This document shows, one piece after another, positions 13,531 to 27,479 of a stretch of 64,000 nt of DNA; the stretch's first letter is position 1, and each line of letters begins with the position of its first letter. This stretch comes from Chrysomallon squamiferum (lineage: Eukaryota > Mollusca > Gastropoda > Neomphalida > Peltospiridae). Under the pieces are notes generated by a model, which did no database searches, was not told the DNA's origin, and saw nothing but the letters and a program-made list of their open reading frames with translations. Where the stretch lies: assembly GCA_012295275.1 (NCBI GenBank), contig CM022670.1, positions 20,194,698 to 20,258,697 of the forward strand. The letters are read 5' to 3'. A program made the position numbers and the translations under genes.

Positions 13531-14490
13531 GTGTAAATAATAATCAGGAGCACAGTTAGCTGTGTACACAAGAAGTGACAAAGAAATGACCACTGGCCAT
13601 CTGTTAGGATGGACAGTAGGAAGTGGGTCACTATCTTCTAATATCAGCCTTTTTTTTAATGTTTATTTGTTAGGACTGAATGTAACATTTTAGAAATGTC
13701 TGTGTCGTCTGTTTTCATTATCATAATTATTATCATAGTTATTTTGGTAGAAATATTTATGGCTTGTTTTATAATGAAGTAAATAATGTTATAATTTAGA
13801 AACATTTCAGTGTGTTGCTTCTTTTTTTAATGTTTGATTTAACGTTACTATACTCAATACTACAATATTGGTGTTTTTTTGTTTTTTTTTTTTATTATTA
13901 TTATTCTTTTACTAACATCATTTTAGGTTTTAAATATGTTAGTAATAAGTTGGTAACAAATTTTATTTTATTTGTATTAAAAAGTTTAATTTAAAAGCAG
14001 ATTGCCCTTAAATATCGGAAGTTGAAAAACAAAAACAAAAATGTTATAGAGAGTTTTTATACTAATATTTTACAACAGTGTGTAAGGGTAGTGATAATTC
14101 AACAGCAGTTTGACATACTCACTCACACAACTGAGGGACACTAAAACCAAAATAGATTACTGACACTGGTGTGGCTCTCTGATAGGTGTTCAGGAAACTG
14201 AAGTTTGTAGACCTTATATATAATTATGTAACACAGGATTAATTTTATATATGTATATTGTATTACAAAATTAAGTTTGCTAAAAGTGTGAATGGGATGG
14301 GAAAAGTAAGGAAAAAATATAAAAATATAAATAAAAATGACTATTAAATTATTCTTAGCACATTTTTTCAAGAATACTGATTATAACAGTTTACTTATGT
14401 AATAATTGAACTGTTGCAAAAATTGTATGGCAGATATTATTAAAATTCACTATGATCTCTGTTAAAAGCCCCTATAATGAAAAAAAAAAA
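13531..14490. other. Start of the 27-kb eya intron
   Basis: It follows the donor GTGTAAAT. The first 130 bp remain complex (GAAATGACCACTGGCCATC contains the near-palindrome TGGCCA) and may belong to the same conserved island as the exon. The rest is A+T-rich without features. Confidence 0.45.
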
Positions 14491-14499
14491 ATGTTATGG

Positions 14500-14910
14500 A
14501 ATTGCAGATCAGTTTAAATTGTGGCAGAGATCACTTATAAACAAAATTGTTTTTATCGGTTTCATTTTAAACATTTCTCATTGTTTGACCTCGCATGGAA
14601 AGAGGAAGCCCCCCTTGAGTGAAATGAGGAAGTACTTACTGTTATTGTTACAAATTGGTCAAAACTGGTGTCCACTTTCAGGGTTAAAGCCAGGCTGGCT
14701 GGTTTTCACTGGTTATGTAAACGTTCCCATCTTTTGTAAGTTAATATGCATTAGGAAATGTTTGCTAGCATTGAAGTGTTGCGAATTCCACCCTGTCTCA
14801 TTGTATAGACGTTGGATATCCGTTGGGAGAGTTTTTCTCAATCACAGTGAGCCTATTGACAGAATACCTGAGATGACTTTATTTTTTTCCTGTTATTATT
14901 TCAGACTTTG
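14500..14910. other. Candidate regulatory island with long unassigned frame
   Basis: GC-richer block with a 144-codon open frame (14477-14911) starting in a poly-A run. The translation has no recognised domain, no conserved splice phase and no repeat structure. Sox-like CATTGTTT and a GTAAACG forkhead-like motif are present. It is judged noncoding and possibly regulatory; comparative data could overturn this. Confidence 0.3.
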
Positions 14911-16262
14911 AGAAATACTAATTCAAAATAATTTGCACAAGTTGTGAATGCTAAGTTTATAAATAAACAAAACTATATTTATTGAAGGATTTTGGTTTCT
15001 TGCACATGTAAGTATAAATTTTTTCTTTTTTTCAGAATAATAGTTCTTGGATAATGGCAGTAAATGTTAATATTATATCCAGGCTACAGAGCTGTCACTA
15101 GAAAATGATTTTTAAATCTGATTTTGGACACAGTATGTGAAGTTATAGTTTAATGTTAATCAGAATTCTTCAGTAATTTGCATAGAAAATAACTGTATTA
15201 CGTCCTTACAAAGTTTATAAAAATAAAGAGATTATTTGTCAGTAAAATTATAAAAATATCTGGCCAGTTATTATATACAACATGTTATTATATTGATCTA
15301 AAATTATTTTTAAAATATTGCTCTAAAAAATAAAATAAATAAATTAATTAATTTTTTTTTAAAATGTTACATAATATTAAAGATATGTAATATATTGCTT
15401 ATTCACAATAATAACCTTTTCAAAAAATTGTTGGATCATATACATCATAATTATATATTATTTTATACATTACAGAGTAGAGGAAAAATAATAGATATGT
15501 AATGCTTTATAATTACCCTTATAAGCATCTTAACCATGTATTAAACAAACAACTTCCCCAAACATATATATATATAAAATAAGTTGGTTTTGTTTTTAAT
15601 AATTACAAGTATTGTATTTCATCACATTATGATATATATCACATATCAGAATTATAGCTTGTTGCGTTTGAACAAGTACAAAGCAATCACATACAAATAA
15701 TTTAAATGTACTGGGCAACATAGCTTACATGTAAATATATGTTAATATTTACTTAAGTATGTTGAAAGCATCCTGGCTCATATAAATTGATTTCAGTTTA
15801 TAAATATATGTAAATATTTATCCTAATTCCATAAAAGCATCAATTTTTCCAAATCAGTTAACAGCATTTATAAACAAATAGAAGGATTGAAAAACATAAC
15901 AGTTATTTTTAAGTGAATGCATTAGATCAGTAAAACAAGCTGTTATCTCGAATATTGTCAGTTATTCAGTATCTTTTGTATTTTCAACATCACTTGTTTG
16001 TGACATCCACAGAGACTGGCTTGATGAACATCACTAGTGTTTTATACAGTTTCATACAGCTATGATTAGCCATGTCCTATCTTATTAAGATTCATTGTTT
16101 TTAAATACCAGTAGAAGGTAATATTGTCTTAAAATAAAAAACACTGAACTTTTTATAGTTATGTTTGTTTTTATTTTTAATTTTTTAAAATAATACAGAT
16201 CAAATGTAGTCCACATCAGGTAACATTTAGGATCCTGGATTTTTGTTTGTTTTAAAATTATT

Positions 16263-16312
<50 letters not shown>

Positions 16313-16680
16313 TCATATAGGATTTTTTATTTATTGGAAAAACAAAATGCAGTATAGATAAGCAGGCTGTCACTTAGTGGCTAGTGTACAGGACAAAAGT
16401 GTGATAGGTATCCATGTCAGTTCTGATTAGCAGAACTACTGGACTATACATTCTGCATTGATAACACATTTTTGCTGACATAATTTTGAAAATCTTTCCA
16501 CATTGTATAATATATATTTATATATTTTTAAATAATGTTCTAACAAACTATCTTAGTTAAAATTGGGACAGTGTTTTTGTTTACTTTACAAAACCTCTCC
16601 AATCTCTATCATACATTTTTTTTTTTTTTTTTTAAAAAGCCATAAACCATCTTAGCTAACATAAGACAGGATTCTCTATT
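14911..16680. other. Intronic A+T-rich sequence
   Basis: Moderately complex but A+T-rich intron without recognised exons or elements, apart from the (AC)n microsatellite at 16265. Confidence 0.55.
16265..16311. repeat. (AC)n microsatellite
   Basis: An uninterrupted AC run of about 46 bp in the large eya intron. Confidence 0.97.
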
Positions 16681-17250
16681 TTAAAACTATATAAACCTCT
16701 CCAAGCAGCCTTGCTTCAAGTACTTGGAATAATGCGTAGGAAGTACTGGTCGTGCTTGCATGCCTAGTGGTCACTTCTGGTGTATTTTCTTTGCAAACAT
16801 ATTTGTGGCAATCAAATTGAAGGCAATAATACTCCACAATGGCAAACATGTTATTAAAACAGCACTTTCTTTTCGCTATAATGGGCCTGCCAAAATAATG
16901 TCAAAGTTTTGATGTATGTTTCATGTTGGGTGAGAGGGCTCTTGTTTTTACCCGAACCAGTTGTCTTTCGAAAAAGCTTTTTATTCATTCAGTTACTTGT
17001 TGTGGGTTGTCAAGTGCATTACTTGCATTCACAATTACTTCAGTTTAAAAAAAAAATAATAAAAAAAATACTTGTAATGGCTTTTTACTGCAGTTTGCTT
17101 TTTGTTGCTGTCAGAAAATAAAGTTTTGTGGAAAAAAGATCTCAGGAAGTGTAATTTACATAAAATTGATTTATTAATGCCATTATTGTGAACTGCACTT
17201 GTAATGTTTGATTTCGGACTCAAGTGTGAAGTTTTATTAAAGGTCTCGAG
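16680..17250. other. Candidate regulatory island
   Basis: Complex block interrupted by one A-rich run at 17047-17070. It contains the palindrome CAAGTACTTG (about 16708) and TGTCAAGTGC (an NK2-type TCAAGTG core, about 17010). No exon was recognised. Confidence 0.3.
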
Positions 17251-19739
17251 CATAATACTTAGTACAGAGATTTATTTACTTTTTATTTAGTCAGCACAAA
17301 ATGTACCAGTTGGTCACAGATTGCTGATGCTGTATTGTAAAGAAATAGGAAAAGTGGTTCTAAAAGTGAACACAATAAGAAATTCTAAAAATTCAATATA
17401 TATATAATGTCATAACTATTTATAAAAGATGGAAGTGACCTGTTTGTGTTTTCATGATAATGAAGATTAAGAGTATGCTGCTGATTATTTATTATTGTTA
17501 TTATTATTTATTGTCATCATCACTGACATCTGTATTATTATTCTCTATTCATTATTATTTATTTATCAGGCATTAATAAATTAGAACTGAACATATTTAA
17601 AAAGTTACTTATGATGTAAATTTTAACTGAATTGAGTTAAACTTATTTTGATCAAGTGGAATTTAATTTCAGTTAATTCATTTTACTATCTGCAGCAGTA
17701 TTGTGTTACAGTAACTGTATATTTATTACACATTAATTCAATATTATGTAATCTGTTAACAGAGAGTATAATTTACTTTTTCTGTGTCTGTCTGTCCTAC
17801 CCTATCCTACAAACACACCTGTATATTAGCATTTTTAATATGTTTGTGTGTATTTATATAATTATGCATAATTGTATTTATAACTATATGTGTATGTATT
17901 GTTTGTGTATGCCTGTGTGTGAATATGTGTGTGTATTAAAAAAAGGATTATGTGTTACATAATTCAAGTTATATTCTGTGAGAAAGGAAAGATTTGGAAA
18001 GATAGAAATATATATTCAGTATTGTTATGTAAGACAAATAAGATAATGACAGACAAAGAGAGAGGAATTAGATGTATGAATGGAGAGAATGAAATAGATT
18101 CATTATGAAATTGAAGTGGAAATAATTTAGAAATATGAAAGTATTAGCATTTTATTTTTCTTGCTATTTTATTTGGAAAACAGCAAGCTATTACAGGTTA
18201 AATGATTAGCATAACAGACTAGGGGATATCAGTTTAATAATAAACATTAATAGTCAAATATTTTGGAAACTGTTCTTTCACGGGCAGAATGTTACTCAAT
18301 TCATTCTTGTCAAAATGAAGTTGTGCTATCGACTCTCAGAGGCTGAAATTACTTCTCTGAACACAATATTAATTATTTATAAATGCACTCCCAAATGAAG
18401 ATTAAAATTACAGGTAAATGATTTATATGTGTAAGGTAATTCTGGAGTGCATGCTTCACATGTGCAAGCACATCCACATATGTAAACTTGTTAAAAATAC
18501 AACAGCAAGTGCACGGCATACTAAAAGTATATTTTCTCTCTTAAATAAATTTATATGCCTGCGTAACTTTAATCCACATTTTTGAAAATAATGAATATGT
18601 CATGATATAAATAATGTATTTAGGTTCATCCCTTGATGATAATAAAACAACCAGACTTTTCTATTCATTTATTTAGAGATAAATTGTGATAACAGTTTGC
18701 AAATAATTGTAGGGTTTTTCTGAATTTTTTTCTTTTGACTTTTTACTGAATTAGTTTTCTAATATACAACAAAGCATTCGATGGATAATCTTTTATCTTT
18801 TGTTCCCGTTGTTAAACATGTTTATGTATATCAAATAACAAAAACTAAATTCCAAATGCAATCTGTTGGAAACTTACAGTGTAAGTAGAGCATACAATGA
18901 TATGCAGTTTTTTTTTTAGGGTGAAATGCAGTTTTTACTTTATTGTACAACCCCCACTGCAAGTCGTCATAAAAGTGAAGTAAGCTTCAAAGTTTTTTTA
19001 ATCTGGCTCAAACAACAAAACTATTGTGGACAGCCTTGTCACCAGTTGGTGATGTTAACTAAGATAGTATGGTGAATCTAGGTTTCTATAAACTAGCTCT
19101 GACAATAAAAATAAACACACTCTGTGACATAATGCTTTCATTTTCAGAATTAAAATTTTAAACAGATTTTAACAATTTAAACACAGTTTGTATGTTTTAC
19201 CTTTCTGTCACCAAAACAATAAAAAATGTTGCTGTAACCAAAATTAAAACTGTTTGAATATTAATTAATGCAATACCAATAATATGATACTTTAGTTGAT
19301 TGATTTTAAGTAGCATAAGCATTTACTAATATAAAATATATTGTTAATATGTATGATATGTGTTGTCCTATCTTTAAGAAAAACACTTGTGATTCATTTT
19401 CATTTAGCTATCATATGTGATTTCTTTTTTGAAAAATTATTTATTGAAATAGCAGATGAAACAGTTATGAAATCATAAAGTTTGATCTTTGAATTTATTT
19501 ATTATCTGGATTTGCTGTTTTTTTGTTTTCTTTTAATTGTAAAATGTGATTTGTAAATTAAAAGCCAAACTTCATTTCTGTCATTATTATTATTCTATAT
19601 TTTATTTATTATTTTTAAAAATCTTTGTTTACAGAGAAATCAAAAATAAATATGTCAGATTATATCTTCTTTTTATTTTTTTCTTAATATTTTAATAATT
19701 TTTTTTTCAAAAAACAAGATATTGATGCATTTGTTTAAT
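17251..19739. other. Intronic sequence with weak complex patches
   Basis: A+T-rich intron. Somewhat more complex patches lie at 18250-18560 and 18880-19080 (with TCACCAGTTGGTGA, an inverted hexamer pair around GT). There is no exon, SINE or transposon end. Confidence 0.45.
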
Positions 19740-20340
19740 TAAGTGTACCTTCTTCATTTCACGGTTTCATGTCAGGTTCAAATAGAAATCAGAATGAAAA
19801 ACATTAAATGAATAATGGCTGGAAAATTGAAAATTACTTTCAGAGCAAGAGAGAAACAAATTTCATCTTCCCTTCAAAACCTCCCCTAGAAAGTGCCGCT
19901 GTTTTTGAAGACAGGACAAAATTTGATAGATTGTGTTGGATCAATACTAAAATTTGGAGTTGAAGGTTTTCCTCTGTAGTGTAGGATGCAGGCCAGAATT
20001 TAACAGCTCTTAATTAAACATTATTGCTGAAGACACTGAGATGCAAACCTGGAAAATTACATAGTCAACCTGTGCTCACCTGTAATTACGGTAGCAAGGT
20101 GGCAATTTTACGGCAACCTTTATTTGTAGGGCGCAGGTTTCTCAGATGTTCTTGTGGGAGTTCTTGTCATTGGAAATCTCGGGGCATTGTTGTAACAGCT
20201 GTGACTAACCGTTCTTTGTTGTTGAAAAACAATCCCAGATATTTACTCTATTTGGTTGGAAAATTGGTGGAAGGGCTTGAAACAATTTGAGATATTTTCT
20301 TAATTTGATGCTGGATTAACTTCCAAGAGTGCTTTAAGTT
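19740..20340. other. Candidate regulatory island (largest of the upstream set)
   Basis: About 600 bp of high-complexity sequence, G+C-richer than its flanks, with CCCTAGAAAGTGCCGC, CACCTGTAATTACGG and TTTGTAGGGCGCAGG. An 88-codon frame (20024-20290) runs through it with no family resemblance. It is interpreted as a possible enhancer on composition alone. Confidence 0.35.
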
Positions 20341-20640
20341 GCTGAATTTGGGTCAGCATTTTCACCATTGTTTGATTCTTTTTTTTTTCTTTTTTTTTTA
20401 GCATATGTCTGTGTTTGTGTTTAGTGATCATTTAGTACAAAATGATTCTAATTGGTGCCATTTTGCAGAAATTGTAGAATACTTTAGTTTAAAAAATAGA
20501 GGAAAAAAAAATATATAGAAATTATTTATCATAAATATTTCAGCACATAGGTGTATCTGTTGGAACCAGAATATCTAAATGGATCATTCTAACAGTGAGT
20601 AAATAATTCAGTAAAATAAACATTTTCAGTTTGTTTAGTA

Positions 20641-20710
20641 ATATGTTGCTTGACAATCCATGTACAGACTGTTAGGCAGTAGGTTCAAATCCTGGAAGCT
20701 GCAGAAGTCT
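20641..20710 (+). mobile_element. Possible tRNA-derived SINE fragment
   Basis: GGTTCAAATCC at 20682-20692 is a perfect match to the RNA polymerase III B-box consensus GGTTCRANNCC. The A-box expected about 35 bp upstream is not convincing (GACAATCC region), so this is at best a truncated SINE or tRNA relic. Confidence 0.35.
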
Positions 20711-22479
20711 AATGGGGAAGTTTTCAGAGCAGAAACAGCAACTTATTTTTTTCCCCACTAATCAACAAACACTGACGTGTTTCTGTCAATAATTTAGTAA
20801 GTGTCTCATGGGAAGCTACCCAGACCCATGTAAATGTTATTGAATGTGAAAACAAATCCATTTCAGTATTGCTGATGGTTTTGTTGGGGAAAAAGGGAAA
20901 AAATTAAATAATAAACATATGACTCAGTATGTCATATAATGATGGGTAATTTCTGCATTTCTTTTTCTGTTTATTTATTAATTCTGTAAAAATCCATAAT
21001 TCAATTTGTTAAGTGCAGTTAGTTTATGATTTCAGCTGAAATATATTTCTAGAAGACGATACATACAAAAATAACACAAGACCAATATACACAAATACTC
21101 ATTAATTCAGCTCTTAAAATGTCAAAGGGCAATTTATAATGCTGTTGAAACAGCCACAAAATTTTTGATTTTTAGAAATTAAAATCTTTTTTGCTAACAG
21201 CATAGTTCTATTTTCTTGTCACATATCTGAGAAAACATTTCAATCATAAATTTTTCAAACACATGAAGTTATTTTTAAATAACTACATACGATTTATCTT
21301 AAAATAGAAATATATGTAAACAAAAAATATCCTCAAACATTTTTCTTTTGATTTTTTTTTTTTAAAATTTTGACAGAAGCTAATATATCTTTTGAATAAT
21401 CTGGTCTTGACAGTATTTGAATTAGGCTCTTCATTTCAGTGCTATTAAATGAAGATGTAATAATGACTTGAACAAGAGTGAGAAAGTGTCTCTATTGTAG
21501 TCTATCTAATAATCATTTCCGTTGCCCTTTCCTTTCTCTTTCCTCATACTTCAGTGTTTATTAATGACACAAATGCACATCTGTTTCCCATTATTATCCC
21601 ATTTCAAAACACCAGTGTTTAATAAATGGCCAACTCTTAAAAGAAAAAATACTTTTATTGAAAACCTGATATATTTTCCCAGTGTCCTTAGTGTCTACAT
21701 TTTCATTTGGGTTTTATTAGACAATATTTTGTTTCTTTTCGTATTCTGATCTGGTGGTCCATTTAATGTAATCATATAATACACAGGATTTTGAAGTCAT
21801 AACCACACACATTATCTATAAAATGTTTTAGAAGAATATGGAAGAAAATTATTTTTATTTTTATTTTATTTTATTTTTTTTATTTTTTTTTATTGTGAAG
21901 AGGTTTTGATAATTTTGGTTGTGAAGTGGCTAGGAAGAGTTTGGTTATGAAGTGGTTTTGAAGTACTTACATCACCCTTCACATAATGCATGACAAACAT
22001 TTTTTTTCCTCCTGAAATTGAACAGTAATTTTATTTTAAATACATTATTTTTTTATTTATTCAGATAATATGTATTTTGTAAAATAGTGAACTAAAAAAA
22101 AAAAATAATAATAAATAAATAGTATAGAAAAGTTTATTTAATGATTAAGTACTTGCTTTATAATAATTAACACAGATTATGTATATCACAAGCATTTCAG
22201 TTTCATTGTTTGTCAAATGAAAACCAAGTGTGTATCATTTTTTTGTATATATTGGTTTATTACACTTACAAATTTGAATAATGAAGTGCTTGTCAAGTAT
22301 TTTGCTTATAAATTAGAATTTTTTCATGAATGTACATCACGCATTATACTCATGAAGTGATATCAAGCATTTTGCCCAATTTACTCATGAAGTGCACAGT
22401 ATTTAGGACAAAACCATTTTCTGTGAGTTGTGTCATGTGTCAACAAAAAAAAAGAAGAAAAAATTAGTTGATCAATTCA
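20711..22479. other. Intronic A+T-rich sequence
   Basis: No exon or element was recognised. A short tandem motif GAAGTGGTTTTGAAG/GTGAAGTGGCTAGGAAG occurs around 21895-21965, and ATGAAGTG(ATATC)AAGCATTTTGC-like repeats around 22280-22400. Confidence 0.45.
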
Positions 22480-22770
22480 TTTGTATTTGTTAATGCTATG
22501 TCCAGCACTCCCCACAACCTAATGTTAATCCAGTTTGCAGTACTTTGTTTGTTTTTGACTAAAGGGCAAGTAACCACCATCAGCTCACTCTTCGGATGAA
22601 TTCTTCTCTTGCATTCATTGGTGGTGCCCTTCTTAAGACACTGAGACTGGATGGGGCCAGACACACTGAGTTCCACATCGACTAATCTAATTGGTCAATA
22701 ACTTGTTTCTCTACAGTCGGTTCTAATCTCATTTAACAAGTCCAACTGTGTGAGAACTTGGACATTTGTG
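22480..22770. other. GC-richer block, unassigned
   Basis: Complex block (CAGCACTCCCCACAACC, TGGTGGTGCCC, GATGGGGCCAGACACAC). It could be a regulatory element or a transposon fragment. The 70-codon frame on the minus strand (22464-22676) resembles no family I recognise. Confidence 0.3.
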
Positions 22771-23120
22771 ACTGATGAATTAGGAGCAATCTCTTTGCTG
22801 TGTTTATTCTGTGGTTTTAAAAATTGGTATTATCAAATAGCCAATAGGCTATTTCCAGACTGTGTTGAGAACATCATACAGACACATATACACAAATACA
22901 TACCTGCATACCAACATACAGACATACACAGCTTTTGAAAACATTTTCTCTTTTTATGCACCTCTTTCTTTTATGTTGTTTTGTTTTCCTTTATTTCTTT
23001 TTTTCAAACCCTAAATAACTAAACTTATTTTTCTGAAATGAGTTTAACTAAAGAAGACTTCATTGCTGTAATTGTTGTTTGTTTTCTTAATTCTTTGTCT
23101 GTTCATATTTCCCCGAAAGC

Positions 23121-23333
23121 TGCAGCCTCAGCATCCTAAAATACACTTCTATTTGAAATGCAGTGCCAAGCAATAAATATTAGCTTCACTACAAAAGTTA
23201 AATGTACTATTCATTTTAATTAAAATTAATCTCTGCATCAAACTTGCAGCATCAGCAACTCTGAATACACTACTATTCAGTATTGTAGTGTTAAGCAATA
23301 AATATTTGACTCCACAACAAAAGTTTGATATAC
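23121..23333. repeat. Diverged tandem duplication, about 124-bp period
   Basis: 23121-23207 and 23245-23333 share TGCAGC.TCAGCA, ATACACT.CTATT, AGTG..AAGCAATAAATATT and CACWACAAAAGTTT..TACT in the same order, so they are two diverged copies in direct orientation. The unit is not recognised as a known element. Confidence 0.7.
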
Positions 23334-24624
23334 TGAAAGTTTTAAAATTATGCAACTGAAAGGTGTTTTCTTTCTTGATTTTTCATTTTGGGGTGGCCGT
23401 CTAAGTCATCTTGACATGAGTGAATATTGTGTTAATCATCAAACTGCTGTTTGCTGGGGTCTGGTGTTCCCTGTAAGTGTTAGGATGACAACACAGTTCC
23501 AAAAATAACCTGCAACTTGACAGTAAATTATGTAATGTCTTTGTGTTTCACACAGACTGGTAGAGGCAATTCAGTTATCATGTTCAGGTATTGGGTAATT
23601 GTGACAAAGTCTTTGATGACACCTGTAATGGCTAAAATCTGTACTAGGTCACTTTTCTTCTCTTCTTCCATCTTCTTCTCTTCCTTCTTGTTGTTGTTGT
23701 TAAACAGGTATTAGATAATCATAACAAAGTCTTGTAATAATTCGCCTATAAACAAAGGTATTTTTCTTTTTAATTAATTTTCTTGTTGTATTGGTATTAT
23801 TGTTGTTAATATTTTTGTTATTGTTATTTTTATTATTTTGCACTTTGCATTTTTCATATATATATATATATAAAAATATTTCACTTTTATTTAATGATTT
23901 CATTAAAAATGTTTATTCTTTCTTTTTCTTTTCCTTTTCTTCTATTTATCTGCTTGTGAGATTACTTGTCTTTTAAAAAAAAAGGTAATTGTTAATGTTA
24001 CCAAAATACTGAAATCTGATTAAGAAAAGAAAAAAGCCTAATTTGAAACACTTCAAGTCATTATTAGAAAAATAAAGGTATGAATCAGCTTTTTGTTTTA
24101 ACATCTTGAATATCACCTTGTTAAAGAAAACTAATACAAAGTTACACCTAATTAAATGTATTTTTAAAATATGTTTATTACATTTATCACCATTACAAAT
24201 AATTTCTTTCTGTTTAAATATACTTTTTATTTTTTTTGTTATTTTTTACTATTAATATTATTATTATTATTAATATTTGTTTTAATGTTTTTGGGAGCAT
24301 TTTTATTTTGGTGCACTTCAAAATAGCTTAATATAAATATTGTTTTTTGTTTTTTTTGTTTTGTTTTATTTGTTTTAATAGATTTTTCTTTTCCTATTAT
24401 TTATTTATTTTTTAAATTTATTATTATTTTTATTATATATGTCAAGTAAATGTTTCAAAATGTAAAATGGCTAAATTAAACATGTCAAACAGGTTTCACA
24501 CCACTGACAGTAAAAACAAATTATTAACACTATTAACAGTTCAAAGCCATTAACAACACCCTGAGTATTGTAAACATAAAACCATTAACAAATATGTCAC
24601 AGTTTATACACACCACCAATTTAT

Positions 24625-24722
24625 TTTTTAAATAAATAATAATAATAAAAAAAAAAATAAATAAAAAAAAATAAATAAATAAATAAATAAATAAAAAAAA
24701 AAAAAATAAAAATAAAAAAAAA
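24625..24722. repeat. A-rich (AAAT)n tract
   Basis: Low-complexity run of A with regularly spaced T. Read on the other strand it gives an artefactual Phe/Ile/Tyr-rich frame. Confidence 0.9.
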
Positions 24723-24959
24723 CTTTTCATTCAATTTTGCTGTTTACACATAAAAACATGAGTGGTATATGTTCATTCCATTTTGCAATTTCAAAATGTA
24801 GTGATATTTTACCTACATTATGTACCCTGGTATCTGTCATACAATTGGTTTTTCTCAGAAAGGCTACGTTGTCATACTGGCAATAATATTATTTACCCTT
24901 TGCATGTCAAATCTGTTCAAAATGAATCAGGTTTGAGAAAAGGCAAGAATTTCTGTTTA

Positions 24960-25039
24960 TTCATAATGACAGGGAATCAATGACAAACACATCTTTTGAT
25001 TCATAATGACAGGGAGTCATTGACAAACAAATTTTTGAT
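24960..25039. repeat. 40-bp tandem duplication
   Basis: TTCATAATGACAGGGA.TCA and following sequence at 24960-24999 is repeated at 25000-25039 with few changes. A third, decayed copy may follow at 25040-25075. Confidence 0.8.
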
Positions 25040-25339
25040 TCCTGATAACAAAGAATCATATATTTATATGGATTCACAAAAGTTAGGAAAAAAGAACTGA
25101 AAGCATAAGAATTACATGTTGTTGCCAATTTTTGGTTTACAGATTTGATTAAGTATCTGTACAAATATTTCTATCTTTTCAGTTTGTTTAGTACAAATAT
25201 GAGTAAAAATAATAATAAAAATGTAATAAATAAAAATCACAGTTTTTAATTTTATTACATATGACTTAAAAAGTAAATAAATAAATATATAATTATTTAT
25301 TCAGAATTCACAAACAAGTTACTGTTTTATTAACTATTT

Positions 25340-25405
25340 TTTATTTTATTTATTTATTTATTTTATTTTATTTTATTTTATTTTATTTTATTTTATTTTA
25401 TTTTT
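25340..25405. repeat. (TTTTA)n microsatellite
   Basis: Tandem TTTTA units, preceded by TTTA units. Confidence 0.95.
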
Positions 25406-27479
25406 GAAATTTAGCGGGCAATTTTAATAAGTCAAACTTCCTTCTCCCCACACAAAAAATAAAAATCTGATTCCAAAAACACCTTTTTATTATTAAACCA
25501 CACAACATATCTTTTGTGTTTTATTCCTCACAGCTGTGATAATTATTTTGCAGTTTAATATTTCCTTTGTGTTAATGATGCTAATTTTCCTCACTTGCAG
25601 CAGGGGTTGTTTTCCCTGCTAAGAGCATGCAGCATTGATAGCATAGCAAATGTAAGCCTCGTTTTTCTCTCTTAATTGTGCAGTATCAAAGTTTTAGACA
25701 AACTAGTATAGTTCAGCTTACTGTAAGCTTTTTATAAAATACATTATGAACCTATTGTGTTTTATGTTAACTTACTATAGAGTTTGTCTTTTGTAGACTG
25801 TTTTAAATGTATTATCAGTCCACTGTTGTTTTAGACAAAGTTGAAGTTCAGTTTTAGCCAAGTGTATATCTATATCAAACTCATTGTATTGTCTTAACTA
25901 ATAATATATACTCTTTTCTTCTTTTTTTCTTCACATTTTTGAAAGTATATAAAAATAGATATTTATGATAATGTCTTTCTTTTTTATATTTATTTTTATT
26001 GTTATTATTATTATTTTTTTCTGGTATGTAGTGTAGACAACTTCATATCCTAAGAAAAAGAAATAAAAATATGAAAATGAGAAATTTAAACCATTTAAAC
26101 TTGAGTCACATAAGGAGAATATATAAAATAATAAATACATGTATCTTTTTAATTTTTTAATCTTGATTCATTGTATTACAGGGGTAAAAAAATATATAAA
26201 ATAAAAATAAAAAAACAGAAAAAAAATTTGAAATTTTATGTAAATTATTAATAAGGAAAATGTCAGCTAAATTACACTGGATCATACAAACAGCAATCAT
26301 TGATTTCCTATGAGGTTTATTTTTGACAGGAAACATTTTGATTGACAAGCAGAGTGGACAGTTCTATTGATCTGTTAGTTTTTAACAGACATGCAACATT
26401 TCTTAACCATGTAACAGTGTTTTGTCATTACTGTCAACACTTTAGTGTATTTTCTATCCATTACATTTATTTTTTTAAAACAGGCACATGCACAGGCAGA
26501 GAAAAGACATACAAAATGTTTGTTAGTAACCAAGTAGATTAATTCACAGGTGCTCATACATTGATACACATTGATTTAATACACAGATAATCAGAGCTAT
26601 ATGCACACAAATATACACATACACAAAGGGAGAACAACAAACAAAAAAATATATATATAAAGAAATAAAGAAAGAAAAATATAAAAATAAATAAGAAGTA
26701 ATAATAATAATTTTTTTTTTTTAGACCTTAAATATTTAGTTAATACTTGTTGATTAAATATAACATATATATTTGACAAACAAAACTCCTTGATTGCAAA
26801 TATTTTTATTTACCTTATTGATAGCTTTTATAATTCATTCCCCAGTCGTAACAGCTTGTTGTCGTTACAAGAAGAAGTTTTGACATCATGTTACATTTTC
26901 AGTAATATTTTCATGTAACACCAGATGCCAGATTTACATGCTCCGTTGGTCTACTGCAACAGAAAACAAAATTGTACAGACAACTTTATTCTTGCATTTA
27001 TGGTGAGCCAAACATGTTGTCTGTACTATGTCATTTAATACTTCACTTTTTTAATTATGTTTTACACAATCAGTTTTGTATTACTAATAAAGGATGAATG
27101 CACAATTACAACCCAAAATATTAGTGCTCTTTTTTTTGTCTCACTTCTGATAATATTATTTTATTTTAGATTTATTGTGAATTAATAAATATTAGGAAAC
27201 AATGAAAGTGAATTGCAGATGGTGTTGGCTGAATTTATATTTGTATGAAAATATAATGTATGCTTTTTACAATTAATTTTTTTTTGTTGTTTCTTTTCTG
27301 TCTTTTTTTTTGGTTTTTGTTTAAAGTACAAAATATGTTCTGGACAGATTGAAATAATGTTGTATTTTTTATTTTTTAATGTAATTACATGATATAACAA
27401 TAAAATACAAACAACAAATTTTTTTTTAAAAATAATATTAATGAGCTCAGAAATAAAGACTAATAAGGTTTTGAATGTT
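25406..27479. other. Intronic sequence, one weakly complex patch
   Basis: A+T-rich with modestly complex stretches at 25550-25680 and 26820-27020 (TCCCCAGTCGTAACAGC, GTTGTCGTTACAAG). No exon was recognised. Confidence 0.4.

Noticed and set aside
14477-14911. Longest open frame in the window (144 codons, + strand)
   Set aside because: It starts inside a poly-A run, has no recognised domain, no splice signals in a usable phase, and lies in a GC-richer block where chance frames are longer.
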